Source: Kocuria rosea
GTDB lineage: Bacteria > Actinomycetota > Actinomycetes > Actinomycetales > Micrococcaceae
Assembly: GCF_006094695.1 (NCBI RefSeq)
Contig: NZ_CP035103.1
Span: 3,658,001 to 3,722,000 of the forward strand
Reading direction: 5' to 3'
DNA: 64,000 nt
Shown here: piece by piece, positions 1 through 8,806 of the stretch
How the letters are laid out: the number at the start of each line of letters is the position of its first letter
Position numbering within the stretch: the first letter of the stretch is position 1
Made by a program: the position numbers and the translations under genes
Notes under the pieces: generated by a model
What the model saw: the letters and a program-made list of their open reading frames with translations, nothing else
Databases searched by the model: none
What the model was told of the DNA's origin: nothing

Positions 1-1067
1 GCGGAGCGCAGCGGGTCGCCCTGCATGCGGTCGACGGCCACCTGGCTGGCGGGGGGCCGGCCCGTGCTCTCGTACATGGCCGTCTGCGCCTCGGGGCGGG
101 TGAGGTAGTTGGCGGCGAAGTCCTGGGCCGCCATCGGGTTCTGCGCGTTGGCGTTGACGAAGAACGCCTGGACGCCCACGAACGGGCGGGCCTCCTCGCC
201 CCCGGCCGGGGGCACGGGCAGGACGCTCACGTCCATCCCGGCGGCCTCGACATCGGTCAGCTCCCACGGGCCGCCCAGGTGGAAGGCGGACTCGCCGTTG
301 AGGAAGGACTCCTTGGCGATGTCCGGGGTCATGGAGGTGCGCAGGTCCCCGGAGGCTCCGAGCTCCTGCAGGTAGCGGGCGAACTCGTTGCCGTCCTCGC
401 CCCCCATGGTGAGGTTGCCGGTGTACTCCCCCTCCGCGGTGCGCTCGAACACCTCGGCCCCGAACGAGGTCTGCAGGGCGTAGAGATGGTACGGGTCGCC
501 GGCCTCGGGCGACTGGCTCACCGTGAAGGGGTACTCGATGCCCCGCTCCTCCATGAGCCGGTGACCGATCGCCCGTAGCTCGTCGAACGTGGCGGGGTCC
601 TGGGCGGCGAGCTCGTTGTTGCGCAGCATCGCCACGTTCTCGATCGCGTACGGCACCCCGTAGCTCACCCCGTCGTAGACCACGGCCTCCCGGGCGTTCT
701 CGGTGAAGTCCTCCGCCCGGTCCCCCATCTCCACGGGGACGACGACGCCGTTGGACGCCAGCTGCCCGAGGTTGTCGTGCGGCGAGACGATGATGTCGGG
801 GGCCTGCCCCGTGGGCGACTGGGAGATGAAGTTGGAGATCGCCTGCGCGTTGATCTCCCGCTGGACGAACTCCACCTCCACCCCGGTGTCGGCGGTGAAT
901 TCCTCGGCGATCTGCTGGAGGGCGGGGATCTCGTCGGATCCCGCCTGGATCTTGATGCTGCCCGGCCCGCCGGCCAGGCCGGCGACCCCGGCCGTGGGCG
1001 CCGACGAGCACCCCGCGAGCAGGAGCACGGCACCGACGGCGCAGGCCGCCCGGTGGAGGTGTTTCAT
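1..1067 (-). CDS. Sugar ABC transporter substrate-binding lipoprotein, 3' end cut by window edge
   Basis: The gene reads leftwards from an ATG at 1067 and runs off the window, so the C-terminus is missing (about 355 codons are present). The N-terminus has a short basic stretch, a hydrophobic segment and a lipobox ending LAGC with the lipidated Cys at residue 20, followed by a typical family 1 (MalE-like) extracellular solute-binding domain. It should sit on the outer face of the membrane and deliver a sugar or oligosaccharide to permeases that presumably lie beyond the left edge. It is divergent from an alpha-glucosidase and LacI gene and shares their operator region, so the substrate is probably an alpha-glucoside such as maltose, trehalose or sucrose. 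The substrate assignment is inference; the family call is firm. Confidence 0.88.
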   Translation of the reverse strand, partial: MKHLHRAACAVGAVLLLAGCSSAPTAGVAGLAGGPGSIKIQAGSDEIPALQQIAEEFTADTGVEVEFVQREINAQAISNFISQSPTGQAPDIIVSPHDNLGQLASNGVVVPVEMGDRAEDFTENAREAVVYDGVSYGVPYAIENVAMLRNNELAAQDPATFDELRAIGHRLMEERGIEYPFTVSQSPEAGDPYHLYALQTSFGAEVFERTAEGEYTGNLTMGGEDGNEFARYLQELGASGDLRTSMTPDIAKESFLNGESAFHLGGPWELTDVEAAGMDVSVLPVPPAGGEEARPFVGVQAFFVNANAQNPMAAQDFAANYLTRPEAQTAMYESTGRPPASQVAVDRMQGDPLRS

Positions 1068-1190
1068 GGTGGGGTTCCTCGATGTCTTCCGTGGTCGCGC
1101 GGTCGCGACGGCCGTCGGTCTGCGGGGGTGGTGCGGGTCGGTGGGGCTGCTGCCGCCGGGGGCTTCACCCGGGAGGTGAGTTGGCTCACT

Positions 1191-1219
1191 ACTGTAAGCG
1201 TTACCACCACGGCTGTCCA
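1191..1219 (-). promoter_or_regulatory. Promoter of the binding-protein operon with LacI-type operator O1
   Basis: On the minus strand TGGACA (1219-1214) and TACAGT (1196-1191) are separated by exactly 17 bases, a good sigma-70-like pair. The sequence TGTAAGCGTTACCA (1193-1206) fits the general LacI-family operator pattern TGnnAnCGnTnnCA and overlaps the -10 and spacer. Binding there would block transcription of the transporter gene. The likely ligand is the LacI protein encoded at 3027-4055. Confidence 0.6.
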
Positions 1220-1257
1220 CACCCGATACAGCACCCGCCTTGCCAATGCACTCGATG

Positions 1258-1295
1258 TGATAGCGCTTCCAGTCTGTGGGGATCCGCTCTACGAT
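1258..1295 (+). promoter_or_regulatory. Promoter of the alpha-glucosidase gene with LacI-type operator O2
   Basis: TGATAGCGCTTCCA (1258-1271) again matches TGnnAnCGnTnnCA and contains the palindrome AGCGCT. It overlaps a candidate -35 (TTCCAG, 1267-1272), which lies 17 bases before a candidate -10 (TACGAT, 1290-1295). This predicts a transcript starting at about 1303, on the ATG itself. Operator centres O1 and O2 are about 65 bases apart. Confidence 0.5.
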
Positions 1296-1302
1296 GGACC
1301 GC

Positions 1303-3030
1303 ATGTCCACGACCTACGGTGCGCTGCAGTCCCTGCGCCTCACACCCGTCCACGACCGCGACCAGGAGCCGAAGTGGTGGCGCTCCTCGGTGATCTACCA
1401 GGTGTATCCCCGCTCGTTCCGGGACCTCGACGGGGACGGTGTCGGCGACCTCGCCGGCATCACCGCCGAGCTGGGACAGCTGGCGGAGCTGGACATCGAC
1501 GCGATCTGGCTCTCCCCCTTCTATCCCTCCCCGCAGCTCGACGGCGGCTACGACGTGAGCGACTACTGCGACGTCGACCCCTCCTTCGGCACCCTCGCGG
1601 ACTTCGACGCACTGGTCTCGGCCGCGGACGCCCTGTCGATCCGGGTGATCATCGACCTCGTGCCCAACCACTGCTCGCAGGAGCACGTCCTGTTCCGGCA
1701 GGCCCTCGCGGCGGGTCCCGACGCCCCGGAGCGCGACCTGTTCGTCTTCCGGGACGGCCGCGGCGCGTCCGGGCAGCTGCCCCCCAACAACTGGCAGTCC
1801 CACTTCGGGGGCCCGGCCTGGACCCGGGTGACCGAGTCCGACGGGCAGCCCGGCCAGTGGTACCTCCACCTGTTCGACTCGTCGCAGCCCGACTTCAACT
1901 GGGACAACGAGCTGGTCCGCCAGGAGTTCGAGCGGGTGCTGTGCTTCTGGCTCGACCGCGGCGTCGCCGGCTTCCGGGTGGACGTGGCGCACGCGCTCAT
2001 CAAGGCGGAGGGCCTCCCGGACTGGGACGGGCGGGCCGACGGGGGGAGCATCCCGGGCTACCCGTTCACCGACGCCCCGATGTTCGGGCAGCCGCAGATC
2101 CACGACATCTACCGGCGCTGGCGCGAGGTGCTCGCGGAGTACGACGGCGAGCGGATCCTCTGCGCCGAGGCGAGCGTGGACCCGCTGGACCGCCTGGCCG
2201 ACTGGGTGCGCCCCGACCAGATGCACCAGACGTTCAACTTCTCCTACCTGGCGGCGCCGTGGGACGCCGCGGAGCTGCGCCGGATCATCACCTCCTCCCT
2301 CGAGGCGTTCGACGCGGTCGGGGCCCCCACCACCTGGGTGCTGTCCAACCACGACGTCGTGCGGCACCCGACCCGCCTGGCGCTGACCGCGGACTCCCCG
2401 CGCCCGGGTGACGGCCGCGGGCCCGAGGACGAGCAGCCGGACCACGTGCTGGGCACGCGGCGGGCACGTGCCGCGTCCCTGCTCATGCTCGGCCTGCCGG
2501 GCGGCGTGTACCTGTACCAGGGGGAGGAGCTGGGCCTGCCGGACCACACGACCCTCCCCCACGACGTCCGCCAGGACCCGACCTACCACCGGACCGGCGG
2601 GAGCCGGCTCGGCCGTGACGGCTGCCGGGTGCCGCTGCCCTGGACCAGCACCGGGGCGTCCCTGGGCTACAGCGCCACGGGCGAGGCCTGGCTCCCGCAG
2701 CCCCAGGGCTGGGCGGAGCTCTCGCGCGAGGCGCAGCGCCACGACCCGGCGTCCACGCTGTCCCTCTACCGCTCCGCGCTGGCGCTGCGGCGCGAGCACG
2801 GGCTCGGCTCGGGCTCGCTCGCGTGGGCGGAGGACCTCACGGGCCCGGAGTGTCTCGGGCTCGTCAACAACGGCGTCCTGGTGCTGCTGAACACGGGCTC
2901 CGCCCCGGTCGAGCTGCCGGACCTGCCGGTCCTGCTCCGCAGCGGGTCCCCGGCCTCCGCGCCGCATATCCTGGACCCGGAGGAGTGCGCATGGCTGCAG
3001 ACGGAGGACCCCGGCACGACCGGACGATGA
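1303..3030 (+). CDS. Glycoside hydrolase family 13 alpha-glucosidase
   Basis: Cytoplasmic alpha-glucosidase-type enzyme of 575 residues with no signal peptide. GH13 landmarks are present in order: DLVPNH near residue 118, the nucleophile in GFRVD (Asp227), the acid/base in CAEAS (Glu289) and the SNHD motif at 348-351. The family hydrolyses alpha-1,4 or related glucosidic bonds in maltose, sucrose or trehalose-type sugars. The start at 1303 is chosen because a -10-like TACGAT ends 7 bases upstream, which suggests a leaderless message. ATG 1294 and GTG 1276 are in-frame alternatives. The stop overlaps the start of the following LacI gene (ATGA), so the two are translationally coupled. The product probably feeds on sugar brought in by the divergent ABC system. 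Confidence 0.9.
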   Translation: MSTTYGALQSLRLTPVHDRDQEPKWWRSSVIYQVYPRSFRDLDGDGVGDLAGITAELGQLAELDIDAIWLSPFYPSPQLDGGYDVSDYCDVDPSFGTLADFDALVSAADALSIRVIIDLVPNHCSQEHVLFRQALAAGPDAPERDLFVFRDGRGASGQLPPNNWQSHFGGPAWTRVTESDGQPGQWYLHLFDSSQPDFNWDNELVRQEFERVLCFWLDRGVAGFRVDVAHALIKAEGLPDWDGRADGGSIPGYPFTDAPMFGQPQIHDIYRRWREVLAEYDGERILCAEASVDPLDRLADWVRPDQMHQTFNFSYLAAPWDAAELRRIITSSLEAFDAVGAPTTWVLSNHDVVRHPTRLALTADSPRPGDGRGPEDEQPDHVLGTRRARAASLLMLGLPGGVYLYQGEELGLPDHTTLPHDVRQDPTYHRTGGSRLGRDGCRVPLPWTSTGASLGYSATGEAWLPQPQGWAELSREAQRHDPASTLSLYRSALALRREHGLGSGSLAWAEDLTGPECLGLVNNGVLVLLNTGSAPVELPDLPVLLRSGSPASAPHILDPEECAWLQTEDPGTTGR

Positions 3031-4055
3031 ACCCACCCCGGCTCCAGGACGTCGCCGCGCGGGCGGGCGTGTCCACCGCGACCGTCTCCCGCGCGCTCAG
3101 CGGCAAGGGGCACGTCTCGCCCCGCGCCCGGGCCCGGGTCCGCGAGGCGGCGCAGGAGCTGGGCTTCGTCGTGTCCTACCACGCCTCGAGCCTGGCGAGC
3201 GGCCGGAGCCGCAACATCGGGGTGGTCCTCCCCCACGTCGACCGGTGGTACTTCTCCACCGTCCTCGAAGGAGTGGCCGGCGCGCTCATGGAGGCCGGGT
3301 ACGACCTGACCCTCTACAACTTCGAGGGGGACCGCTACCGGGAGACCGTGCTGACCGACTTCCTGCTGCGCAAGCGCCTGGACGCGGCCGTGGCGGTGTC
3401 CCTGCACCTGGACCCGGCGGAGACGGAGCAGATGTTCGCCGCCGGCATCCCCCTCGTCGGGGTCGGGGGCCCGCTGGTGGGGGCGCCCACCATCAGCATC
3501 GACGACCTCGACGTCGGGCGCCGCGCGACGCAGCACCTCATCGGGCTGGGCCACCGGCGGATCGCGCACCTCGGCGGGGCCGAGGAGGGCAGTCGCTACT
3601 TCCCCATGTCCAGCGACCGCCGGGACGGCTGGGAGCAGGCGATGGCGGACGCCGGGCTGGCCGTGGAACCCGCGTGGTCGCTCGTCGCGGACTACACGTT
3701 CACCGACGCGTACCAGCAGGCCAAGAATCTCCTGGCGGACCCCGCCGACCGCCCGACCGCCATCTTCGCCTCGTCCGACGAGATGGCGGCCGGGACGATC
3801 CTGGCGGCGCGGGACCTCGGGCTCACCGTGCCCGGGGACCTGTCCGTCATCGGCGTCGACGCCCACCCCATCGGGGAGGCCTTCGGCCTGACGACCCTGG
3901 ACCAGCACGCCCGGCAGCAGGGCACCCGCGCTGTGGAGCGGCTCCTCGAGCACCTGGCCGGAGGGAGCCGCGAACCGTCGAACGAGCTCTTCCCGGCCCA
4001 CTTCGTCGCCCGCTCCTCCACCGGCCCGGCCCCGGCCTCCGACCACCGCCCCTGA
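3027..4055 (+). CDS. LacI-family transcriptional regulator of the alpha-glucoside locus
   Basis: 342-residue repressor with the canonical LacI helix-turn-helix at residues 5-24 (LQDVAARAGVSTATVSRAL) followed by a hinge and a periplasmic-binding-protein-like sensor domain. It begins inside the stop codon of the alpha-glucosidase gene. Two LacI-type operators lie in the divergent promoter region at 1193-1206 and 1258-1271, so it most likely represses both its own operon and the divergent transporter until a sugar binds. The effector cannot be read from sequence. Confidence 0.92.
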   Translation: MNPPRLQDVAARAGVSTATVSRALSGKGHVSPRARARVREAAQELGFVVSYHASSLASGRSRNIGVVLPHVDRWYFSTVLEGVAGALMEAGYDLTLYNFEGDRYRETVLTDFLLRKRLDAAVAVSLHLDPAETEQMFAAGIPLVGVGGPLVGAPTISIDDLDVGRRATQHLIGLGHRRIAHLGGAEEGSRYFPMSSDRRDGWEQAMADAGLAVEPAWSLVADYTFTDAYQQAKNLLADPADRPTAIFASSDEMAAGTILAARDLGLTVPGDLSVIGVDAHPIGEAFGLTTLDQHARQQGTRAVERLLEHLAGGSREPSNELFPAHFVARSSTGPAPASDHRP

Positions 4056-4093
4056 CCCGGCGGTCGGCGCGGAGGGAGCGCAGGACGGGCCGG

Positions 4094-5656
4094 TCAGGCC
4101 ACGGTGAAGGTCCGCTCGTGCCACCCGGAGGCGCCGTCCGGGGCGGGCGGGGCCTGCTCGGCGGTCTGGACGGTCCCGTCCCGGTCCACGGCCCGCACCC
4201 GCGCGGTGTGCCGGCCGCCCGGGAGGTCGGCGCGCAGGACCCACTGCCGCCAGGTGTCGTCCGTGCCCACGGAGCCCAGCTCGGCGTCCTGCCACGGCCC
4301 CCCGTCCACGCTGACCTGCACGGCGGCGATCCCGGTGTGCTGGGCCCAGGCCGTGCCGGCGAGGACCGCGGGCCCGGCCTCCGTGCGCCCGCCCTCGGCC
4401 GGCACCTCGATGCGGGAGGACATCTTGATCGGTCCCCGGGCCGTCCAGCCGCGCGAGGTCCAGTACGCCTCCGCCCGGTCGAAGCGGGTGACCTCGAGGT
4501 CCACGACCCACTTGGTCGCCGAGACGTAGCCGTAGAGCCCCGGCACGACCATCCGCACGGGGTACCCGTGCTCGAACGGCAGCGGCTCCCCGTTCATGGT
4601 CACCGCGAGCAGGGAGTCCCGGCCGGGGTCGGTCAGGGCCTCGAGCGGGGTGCTCGCCGTGAACCCGTCCTCGGAGGTCGAGAGCACCATGTCCGCCTCG
4701 GCGGAGGGCCCGGCCTCGGCGAGCAGGTCCCGGATCGGCACGCCGGTCCACACCGCGTTGCCCACGAGGTCGCCGCCCACGGGGTTGGACACGCACGCCA
4801 GCGTCACGATCCGCTCGAGGAGCGGCCGGGCCGTGAGGTCGTCGAAGCGCAGCGTCAGCTCGCGCTCCACCATGCCGTGGATGCGCAGCTCCCACGCGTC
4901 CACGTCGATGCGCGGCACGGACAGGGCCGTGTCGATGCGGTAGAAGTCGTCGGCGGGCGTGAGCCAGGGCTCCACGTCCGCCACGCCGAGGTCGGCCCCG
5001 GCGGGGACCGGGTCCCGCACGGCGGGGGCGGGGATCCGCAGCAGGTCCCGGGCGGCGGGCGCCCGGGCCGCGGCCGCGGCCGCCCAGCGTCCTGCGACAC
5101 CGGCGGCGGCGCCCAGCACGGCGGCGGCCGCGGAGACCCGGACGAAGCCGCGGCGGTCGAGGGCGGCGCCGGGCTGTGCGGACGGAGCGGTGCGGCGGGT
5201 GAGCACCGTCAGGAAGAGTGCCCCTGCCCCCGTGCCGACGACGACGGGGACCGTGTCCGCCACGGTCGGCCCCGCCCGCGTCAGCACCGCCAGCAGCCCG
5301 AGGAGCCCCAGCACGCCGAGCAGCACCGTGCCCATCGGCGGGTTGGCGCGCTGGGCCGCCCCGATGCCCGTGCCGACCGCCACGAGTCCGGCGGCCATGA
5401 CGAGCAGCAGCACGAGCTTGTCCGCGGTGCCGAACAGGGCGATCGCCGCGTCCTTGACCGGCGCCGGGACCGCGTCCACGATCACCCCGCCCACCGCCGT
5501 GAGGGGCGCGCCGACCGGCCCGGTCACCCAGGCGAGCAGCTCGGCCAGGCCCACGGCGAGCGCGGTCGCGGCGACGCCCGCGAGGATCCAGGGGCCGAGG
5601 TCGACGGGGGCCCGTCGTCGTCGCCCGGTGTCCGGACGGTCCGCGGTGGAGGTCAT
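4094..5656 (-). CDS. Membrane-anchored molybdopterin-dependent oxidoreductase (sulfite oxidase family)
   Basis: 520-residue protein. Residues about 22-155 contain several hydrophobic segments forming a membrane domain. A basic patch and a further hydrophobic stretch (about 168-192) follow, then a sulfite-oxidase-type molybdopterin domain with the Mo-ligand Cys in LACVSN (Cys288), and a C-terminal Mo-co dimerisation domain containing VSVDGGPW. The family transfers oxygen atoms at a Mo centre outside the cytoplasm. The physiological substrate of this actinobacterial membrane subgroup is not evident. I start at ATG 5656 because residues upstream of it do not fit the family. It lies 13 bases after the ArsA-like ATPase gene, so they may be co-transcribed, although no functional link is obvious. 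Confidence 0.88.
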   Translation of the reverse strand: MTSTADRPDTGRRRRAPVDLGPWILAGVAATALAVGLAELLAWVTGPVGAPLTAVGGVIVDAVPAPVKDAAIALFGTADKLVLLLVMAAGLVAVGTGIGAAQRANPPMGTVLLGVLGLLGLLAVLTRAGPTVADTVPVVVGTGAGALFLTVLTRRTAPSAQPGAALDRRGFVRVSAAAAVLGAAAGVAGRWAAAAAARAPAARDLLRIPAPAVRDPVPAGADLGVADVEPWLTPADDFYRIDTALSVPRIDVDAWELRIHGMVERELTLRFDDLTARPLLERIVTLACVSNPVGGDLVGNAVWTGVPIRDLLAEAGPSAEADMVLSTSEDGFTASTPLEALTDPGRDSLLAVTMNGEPLPFEHGYPVRMVVPGLYGYVSATKWVVDLEVTRFDRAEAYWTSRGWTARGPIKMSSRIEVPAEGGRTEAGPAVLAGTAWAQHTGIAAVQVSVDGGPWQDAELGSVGTDDTWRQWVLRADLPGGRHTARVRAVDRDGTVQTAEQAPPAPDGASGWHERTFTVA

Positions 5657-5669
5657 GCGCGTCAGCGTG

Positions 5670-6695
5670 TCATGGGGCCCTGGGATCAGCCTGGGCGAGC
5701 GCGGCCCCGAACCGCTCGAGCGCATCCTGGCCCACGACGTCCCCCGGCAGCAGGGGGACCTGCAGCAGCGGGACGCCCGGGAGGGCGCCGCGCAGGGTGG
5801 CGACGTGCACCTCCTCCAGCGCGCGGCGCTCGGCGAGGAAGTCCCCGGCGTCCGCCGGGGAGCGCTTGTTGACCACGAGGGCCCCCACGTGCACGCCGGC
5901 GCGGACCAGCTGCTCGTGCAGCTCCGCGGTCTCGAGGACGGGCAGCCGTTCGGCCGCGAGGACGATGACGAAGCTGCAGCGCTCGGCGTCCACCAGCACC
6001 TCGCGCAGGGCCTCGAAGCGCTCGCGGCGGCGCAGCAGGATCCGCCGGATCTCGAGGTCCCGCTCCTCGCGGGGGTCCCGGGGCCGGCCGGTGCCCACGA
6101 TGCTCTCGCTCGCGGCGTCCCGGTCCTCGAGGCCGCGCAGGGCGGCCCCGAACTTCTCCGCCCTCCCGCGGCGCCGCAGCAGCCCCTCGGTCCAGGCGGA
6201 CATGATCTCGGGCAGGGCCATGAGCCGGGCGGTGTGCCCGGAGGGTGCGGTGTCGAAGACGATGAGGTCGTAGTCGTCCAGGCCCGTGTCCACGAGCTCC
6301 GCGATCCGCTCGAGCACCGCCGACTCGTGGGTGCCGGGCGAGTCCCGGGCGAGCTCCATGTGCTTGTCGACCTCGGCGGCGAGGTGCTCGGGCATCAGCC
6401 GGCGGATGGTGGCGCCCACGGCGGCGAGGTGGGCGTCGGTCGTGGCGACCGGGTCCACCTCGATGCCGTCGAGGGCGCCGCCGCCGAGATCGCGGGCCAG
6501 CGGGGTGATCCGGTCACCCACCGGGCGCTCCCACAGGTGCCCGAGGTTGTGGGCGGGGTCGGTCGAGACGACGAGCACCCGGCGGCCGGCGCGGGCCTGG
6601 GCGAGGGCGGTGGCGGAGGCGACGGCGGTCTTGCCGACGCCGCCCTTGCCGCCCACGAACAGGACCCGGCGGGCGGCGGCGAGCTCTAGCAGCAT
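5670..6695 (-). CDS. ArsA/Get3-family ATPase
   Basis: 341-residue single-domain P-loop ATPase. The deviant Walker [10 protein letters not shown] lies at residues 15-23, a STDPAHN switch I follows, and the ArsA/Get3 signature [13 protein letters not shown] is intact. Family members power arsenite export or chaperone membrane-protein tails. No ars genes are nearby, so an arsenic role is not supported. The start overlaps the end of the CC-tail gene by 10 bases, indicating tight coupling with it and, just upstream, CstA. A role as assembly or targeting factor for that membrane system is inference. Confidence 0.87.
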   Translation of the reverse strand: MLLELAAARRVLFVGGKGGVGKTAVASATALAQARAGRRVLVVSTDPAHNLGHLWERPVGDRITPLARDLGGGALDGIEVDPVATTDAHLAAVGATIRRLMPEHLAAEVDKHMELARDSPGTHESAVLERIAELVDTGLDDYDLIVFDTAPSGHTARLMALPEIMSAWTEGLLRRRGRAEKFGAALRGLEDRDAASESIVGTGRPRDPREERDLEIRRILLRRRERFEALREVLVDAERCSFVIVLAAERLPVLETAELHEQLVRAGVHVGALVVNKRSPADAGDFLAERRALEEVHVATLRGALPGVPLLQVPLLPGDVVGQDALERFGAALAQADPRAP

Positions 6696-6961
6696 GAGAT
6701 GTGCTCCAGGGGCGAGCGCTCCATGCCCATCCGCCGGTGCCAGTCGTGGAACCGGTCGTAGACCACGGGCAGCAGCTCCACGGTGTAGTAGCTGGCGGGG
6801 TTGGGCACGCCCAGGGCCTCGGAGAGGACCAGCATCATGAACAGGTCCTCCTCGTCGCGCTGGGCGCGGGCGAAGGTGCGCCGGTAGGGCGCCACGTAGA
6901 ACTCGTGCAGGCCCGCACCGAGGCGGGCCTGCACGGAGCGCAGCCGGTCGAGGGCCCTCAC
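6686..6961 (-). CDS. Cory-CC-star family small protein
   Basis: 91-residue protein ending in a Cys-Cys pair directly before the stop (SCC), rich in Tyr and Arg, with the run [15 protein letters not shown] in the middle. I recognise it as the actinobacterial 'cory-CC-star' family, whose function is unknown. It starts at a GTG at 6961, four bases after the cstA stop, and overlaps the ArsA-like gene by 10 bases. In enterobacteria CstA and BtsT are followed by the small YbdD/YjiX protein, which from memory also ends in CC, so this gene may be the actinobacterial counterpart. That equivalence is inference. Confidence 0.75.
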   Translation of the reverse strand: MRALDRLRSVQARLGAGLHEFYVAPYRRTFARAQRDEEDLFMMLVLSEALGVPNPASYYTVELLPVVYDRFHDWHRRMGMERSPLEHISCC

Positions 6962-6965
6962 CGGC

Positions 6966-8672
6966 TCACAGGGAGCGGTTCTCCCCGGCCGAGGTGCTGA
7001 CGGTCTCCTCGTCCAGCTCGGGCGGGCTCTTCCGGGCCGCGTTCATGGCGGCCACGGACTCCACGATGACCCACAGGGCCGCGATCAGGATGATCACGTC
7101 GAGCACGAGCAGGAACCAGTTCTCGGCGGCCCAGAACTGCCCCAGCTGCACGATCAGCGCGTAGACGGACATCACCAGCAGGAACACCAGCGGCACCAGC
7201 ACGGGCAGGACCGGGCGGCCCTTGCGCAGCAGGATCACCGCGATCATCGACAGCGTCAGACCGGCCAGCAGCTGGTTGGAGGTGCCGAACAGCGGCCAGA
7301 TCAGCATGCCGCCGGAGCCGTCCGCGCCGGCGCTGAAGGTCAGCCCCATGGCCACCGCGAGGACGATGAGGGTGGAGACCACCTTGCCGATGCTGACGCC
7401 CATGATGTGCCCGGCCTCCTGCACCACGAAGCGCTGCAGGCGGATGCCGGTGTCCATCGTGGTGGCCGCGAAGAGCACGGCCATCGTGGCGAGGATGGTC
7501 GCGCTCAGCGACGGCGGGATGCCCAGCCCGGAGTTGACGACCGAGGCGCCGCCCTGGACGAACGCGGCCACGCCGCCCTGGCCGAACGCGCTGTACACGG
7601 CCTCCCAGTCGGCGAGGGTGCGGAACCCGGCGGTGGTCGCGATGATCGCGCCGAGTGCCAGCAGGCCCTCGCCCACGGCGCCGAAGTAGCCGACGAAGCG
7701 GGCGTCCGTCTCCTTGTCCAGCTGCTTGGAGGACGTGCCCGAGGCCACGATCCCGTGGAACCCGGAGATCGCGCCGCAGGCGATGGTCACGAACAGCAGC
7801 GGCACGATGCTCGGCGTGCCCTCGGGCACGGAGGTGTTGAACGCGGGCGCCACCACGGTCGGGGCGGAGATCAGGACGGCGCCGTAGAGGATGCCCAGGG
7901 CGATGAACAGCTGGAGGCCGTTGATGTAGTCGCGCGGCTGCAGCAGCATCCACACGGGCAGCACGGACGCGATGCCCGCGTAGACGAAGAGCACCACGAT
8001 CCAGAACGCGTTGGCCGGCAGGCCCAGGACCGTCTCCGGCAGGACCACCGGGAAGCGGTCGCCGAGCAGGATGAGGGCGTAGAGCGCCACGACGCCGACC
8101 ACGGACACGACGGCGAGGTTCCACTTGTAGCGGTAGACCGCCTGGCCGATGAGCAGCGCTACCACGATGGCGCCCCACGTGGGGATGACCGAGGTGGGGG
8201 TGCCGACCAGCAGGTTGGAGATCACCACGGCGAACGCGGCGTTGACCATGAGCAGCACGAGGAAGATCACGACCAGGAACAGGTTGCGGCCGCGGTGGCC
8301 GATGTACTGCCCGGACAGCGAGCCGATGGACTTGCCACGGTGCCGGTTGGACGCCCACAGGGCGCCGAGGTCGTGCACGCCGGCGAAGAAGACGGTGCCG
8401 AGGGTCACCCAGAGGAAGGCGGGCACCCAGCCCCAGATGACGGCGATGGCGGGGCCGACGATGGGGGCCGCACCGGCCACGGAGGTGAAGTGGTGGCCCC
8501 ACAGCACGTACTTGTTGGTGGGGACGTAGTCCACGCCGTCGCCGAGCTCGTGGGCGGGGGTGACGAAGGAGTCCTGGAGCTGGTAGATCCGGCGGGCCAC
8601 GAACTTCGAGTACAGGATGTACCCGAGGATCATCATGGCCACACCGACCACGGCGAGGACGATGGAGTTCAT
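6966..8672 (-). CDS. cstA: CstA/BtsT family carbon-starvation transporter
   Basis: 568-residue polytopic membrane protein with the CstA N-terminus (YSKFVARRIYQL) and the conserved GxHDLGALWASNRHRGKSIG-like region. Family members import peptides or pyruvate when preferred carbon is exhausted. Start ATG 8672 is preferred over the longer frame because the alignable family sequence begins there. It heads a tight minus-strand group with the CC-tail protein and ArsA-like ATPase. Upstream is a -10-like TAGCAT with a CRP-like palindrome, consistent with catabolite control. Confidence 0.92.
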   Translation of the reverse strand: MNSIVLAVVGVAMMILGYILYSKFVARRIYQLQDSFVTPAHELGDGVDYVPTNKYVLWGHHFTSVAGAAPIVGPAIAVIWGWVPAFLWVTLGTVFFAGVHDLGALWASNRHRGKSIGSLSGQYIGHRGRNLFLVVIFLVLLMVNAAFAVVISNLLVGTPTSVIPTWGAIVVALLIGQAVYRYKWNLAVVSVVGVVALYALILLGDRFPVVLPETVLGLPANAFWIVVLFVYAGIASVLPVWMLLQPRDYINGLQLFIALGILYGAVLISAPTVVAPAFNTSVPEGTPSIVPLLFVTIACGAISGFHGIVASGTSSKQLDKETDARFVGYFGAVGEGLLALGAIIATTAGFRTLADWEAVYSAFGQGGVAAFVQGGASVVNSGLGIPPSLSATILATMAVLFAATTMDTGIRLQRFVVQEAGHIMGVSIGKVVSTLIVLAVAMGLTFSAGADGSGGMLIWPLFGTSNQLLAGLTLSMIAVILLRKGRPVLPVLVPLVFLLVMSVYALIVQLGQFWAAENWFLLVLDVIILIAALWVIVESVAAMNAARKSPPELDEETVSTSAGENRSL

Positions 8673-8718
8673 GTCGCTCCGATCTCTGGGGAGGTGGGTG
8701 GATGTCCGCTGGATCACC

Positions 8719-8745
8719 ATGCTACCGCCGGGTGACCGGGATCAC
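8719..8745 (-). promoter_or_regulatory. Candidate cstA promoter with CRP/GlxR-like palindrome
   Basis: GTGACCGGGATCAC (8732-8745) is a GTGA-N6-TCAC inverted repeat of the type bound by CRP-family regulators. It lies just upstream, in the cstA direction, of a -10-like TAGCAT (8724-8719). The -35 position reads CCGTGA and is weak. cstA is a classic CRP-controlled gene in enterobacteria, which raises the plausibility. Confidence 0.4.
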
Positions 8746-8806
8746 GGACCGCCCGCGCACGCTCCGCCACGGTCCCGCAGGGGGCGGAGCGGGGCGCGCC
8801 GACGAC

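Noticed and set aside
777..2411. Long open frames overlapping the alpha-glucosidase and other genes in alternate frames (for example 777-2411, 3245-5872, 21431-24196, 32018-34558)
   Set aside because: Arg/Gly/Pro/His-rich translations without family motifs, antisense or out of frame to recognisable genes; expected in very GC-rich DNA.
5670..6695. Arsenite-efflux ATPase ArsA
   Set aside because: No arsB, arsD or arsR nearby and operon context is CstA/CC-tail. The fold is right, the arsenic role is unsupported.
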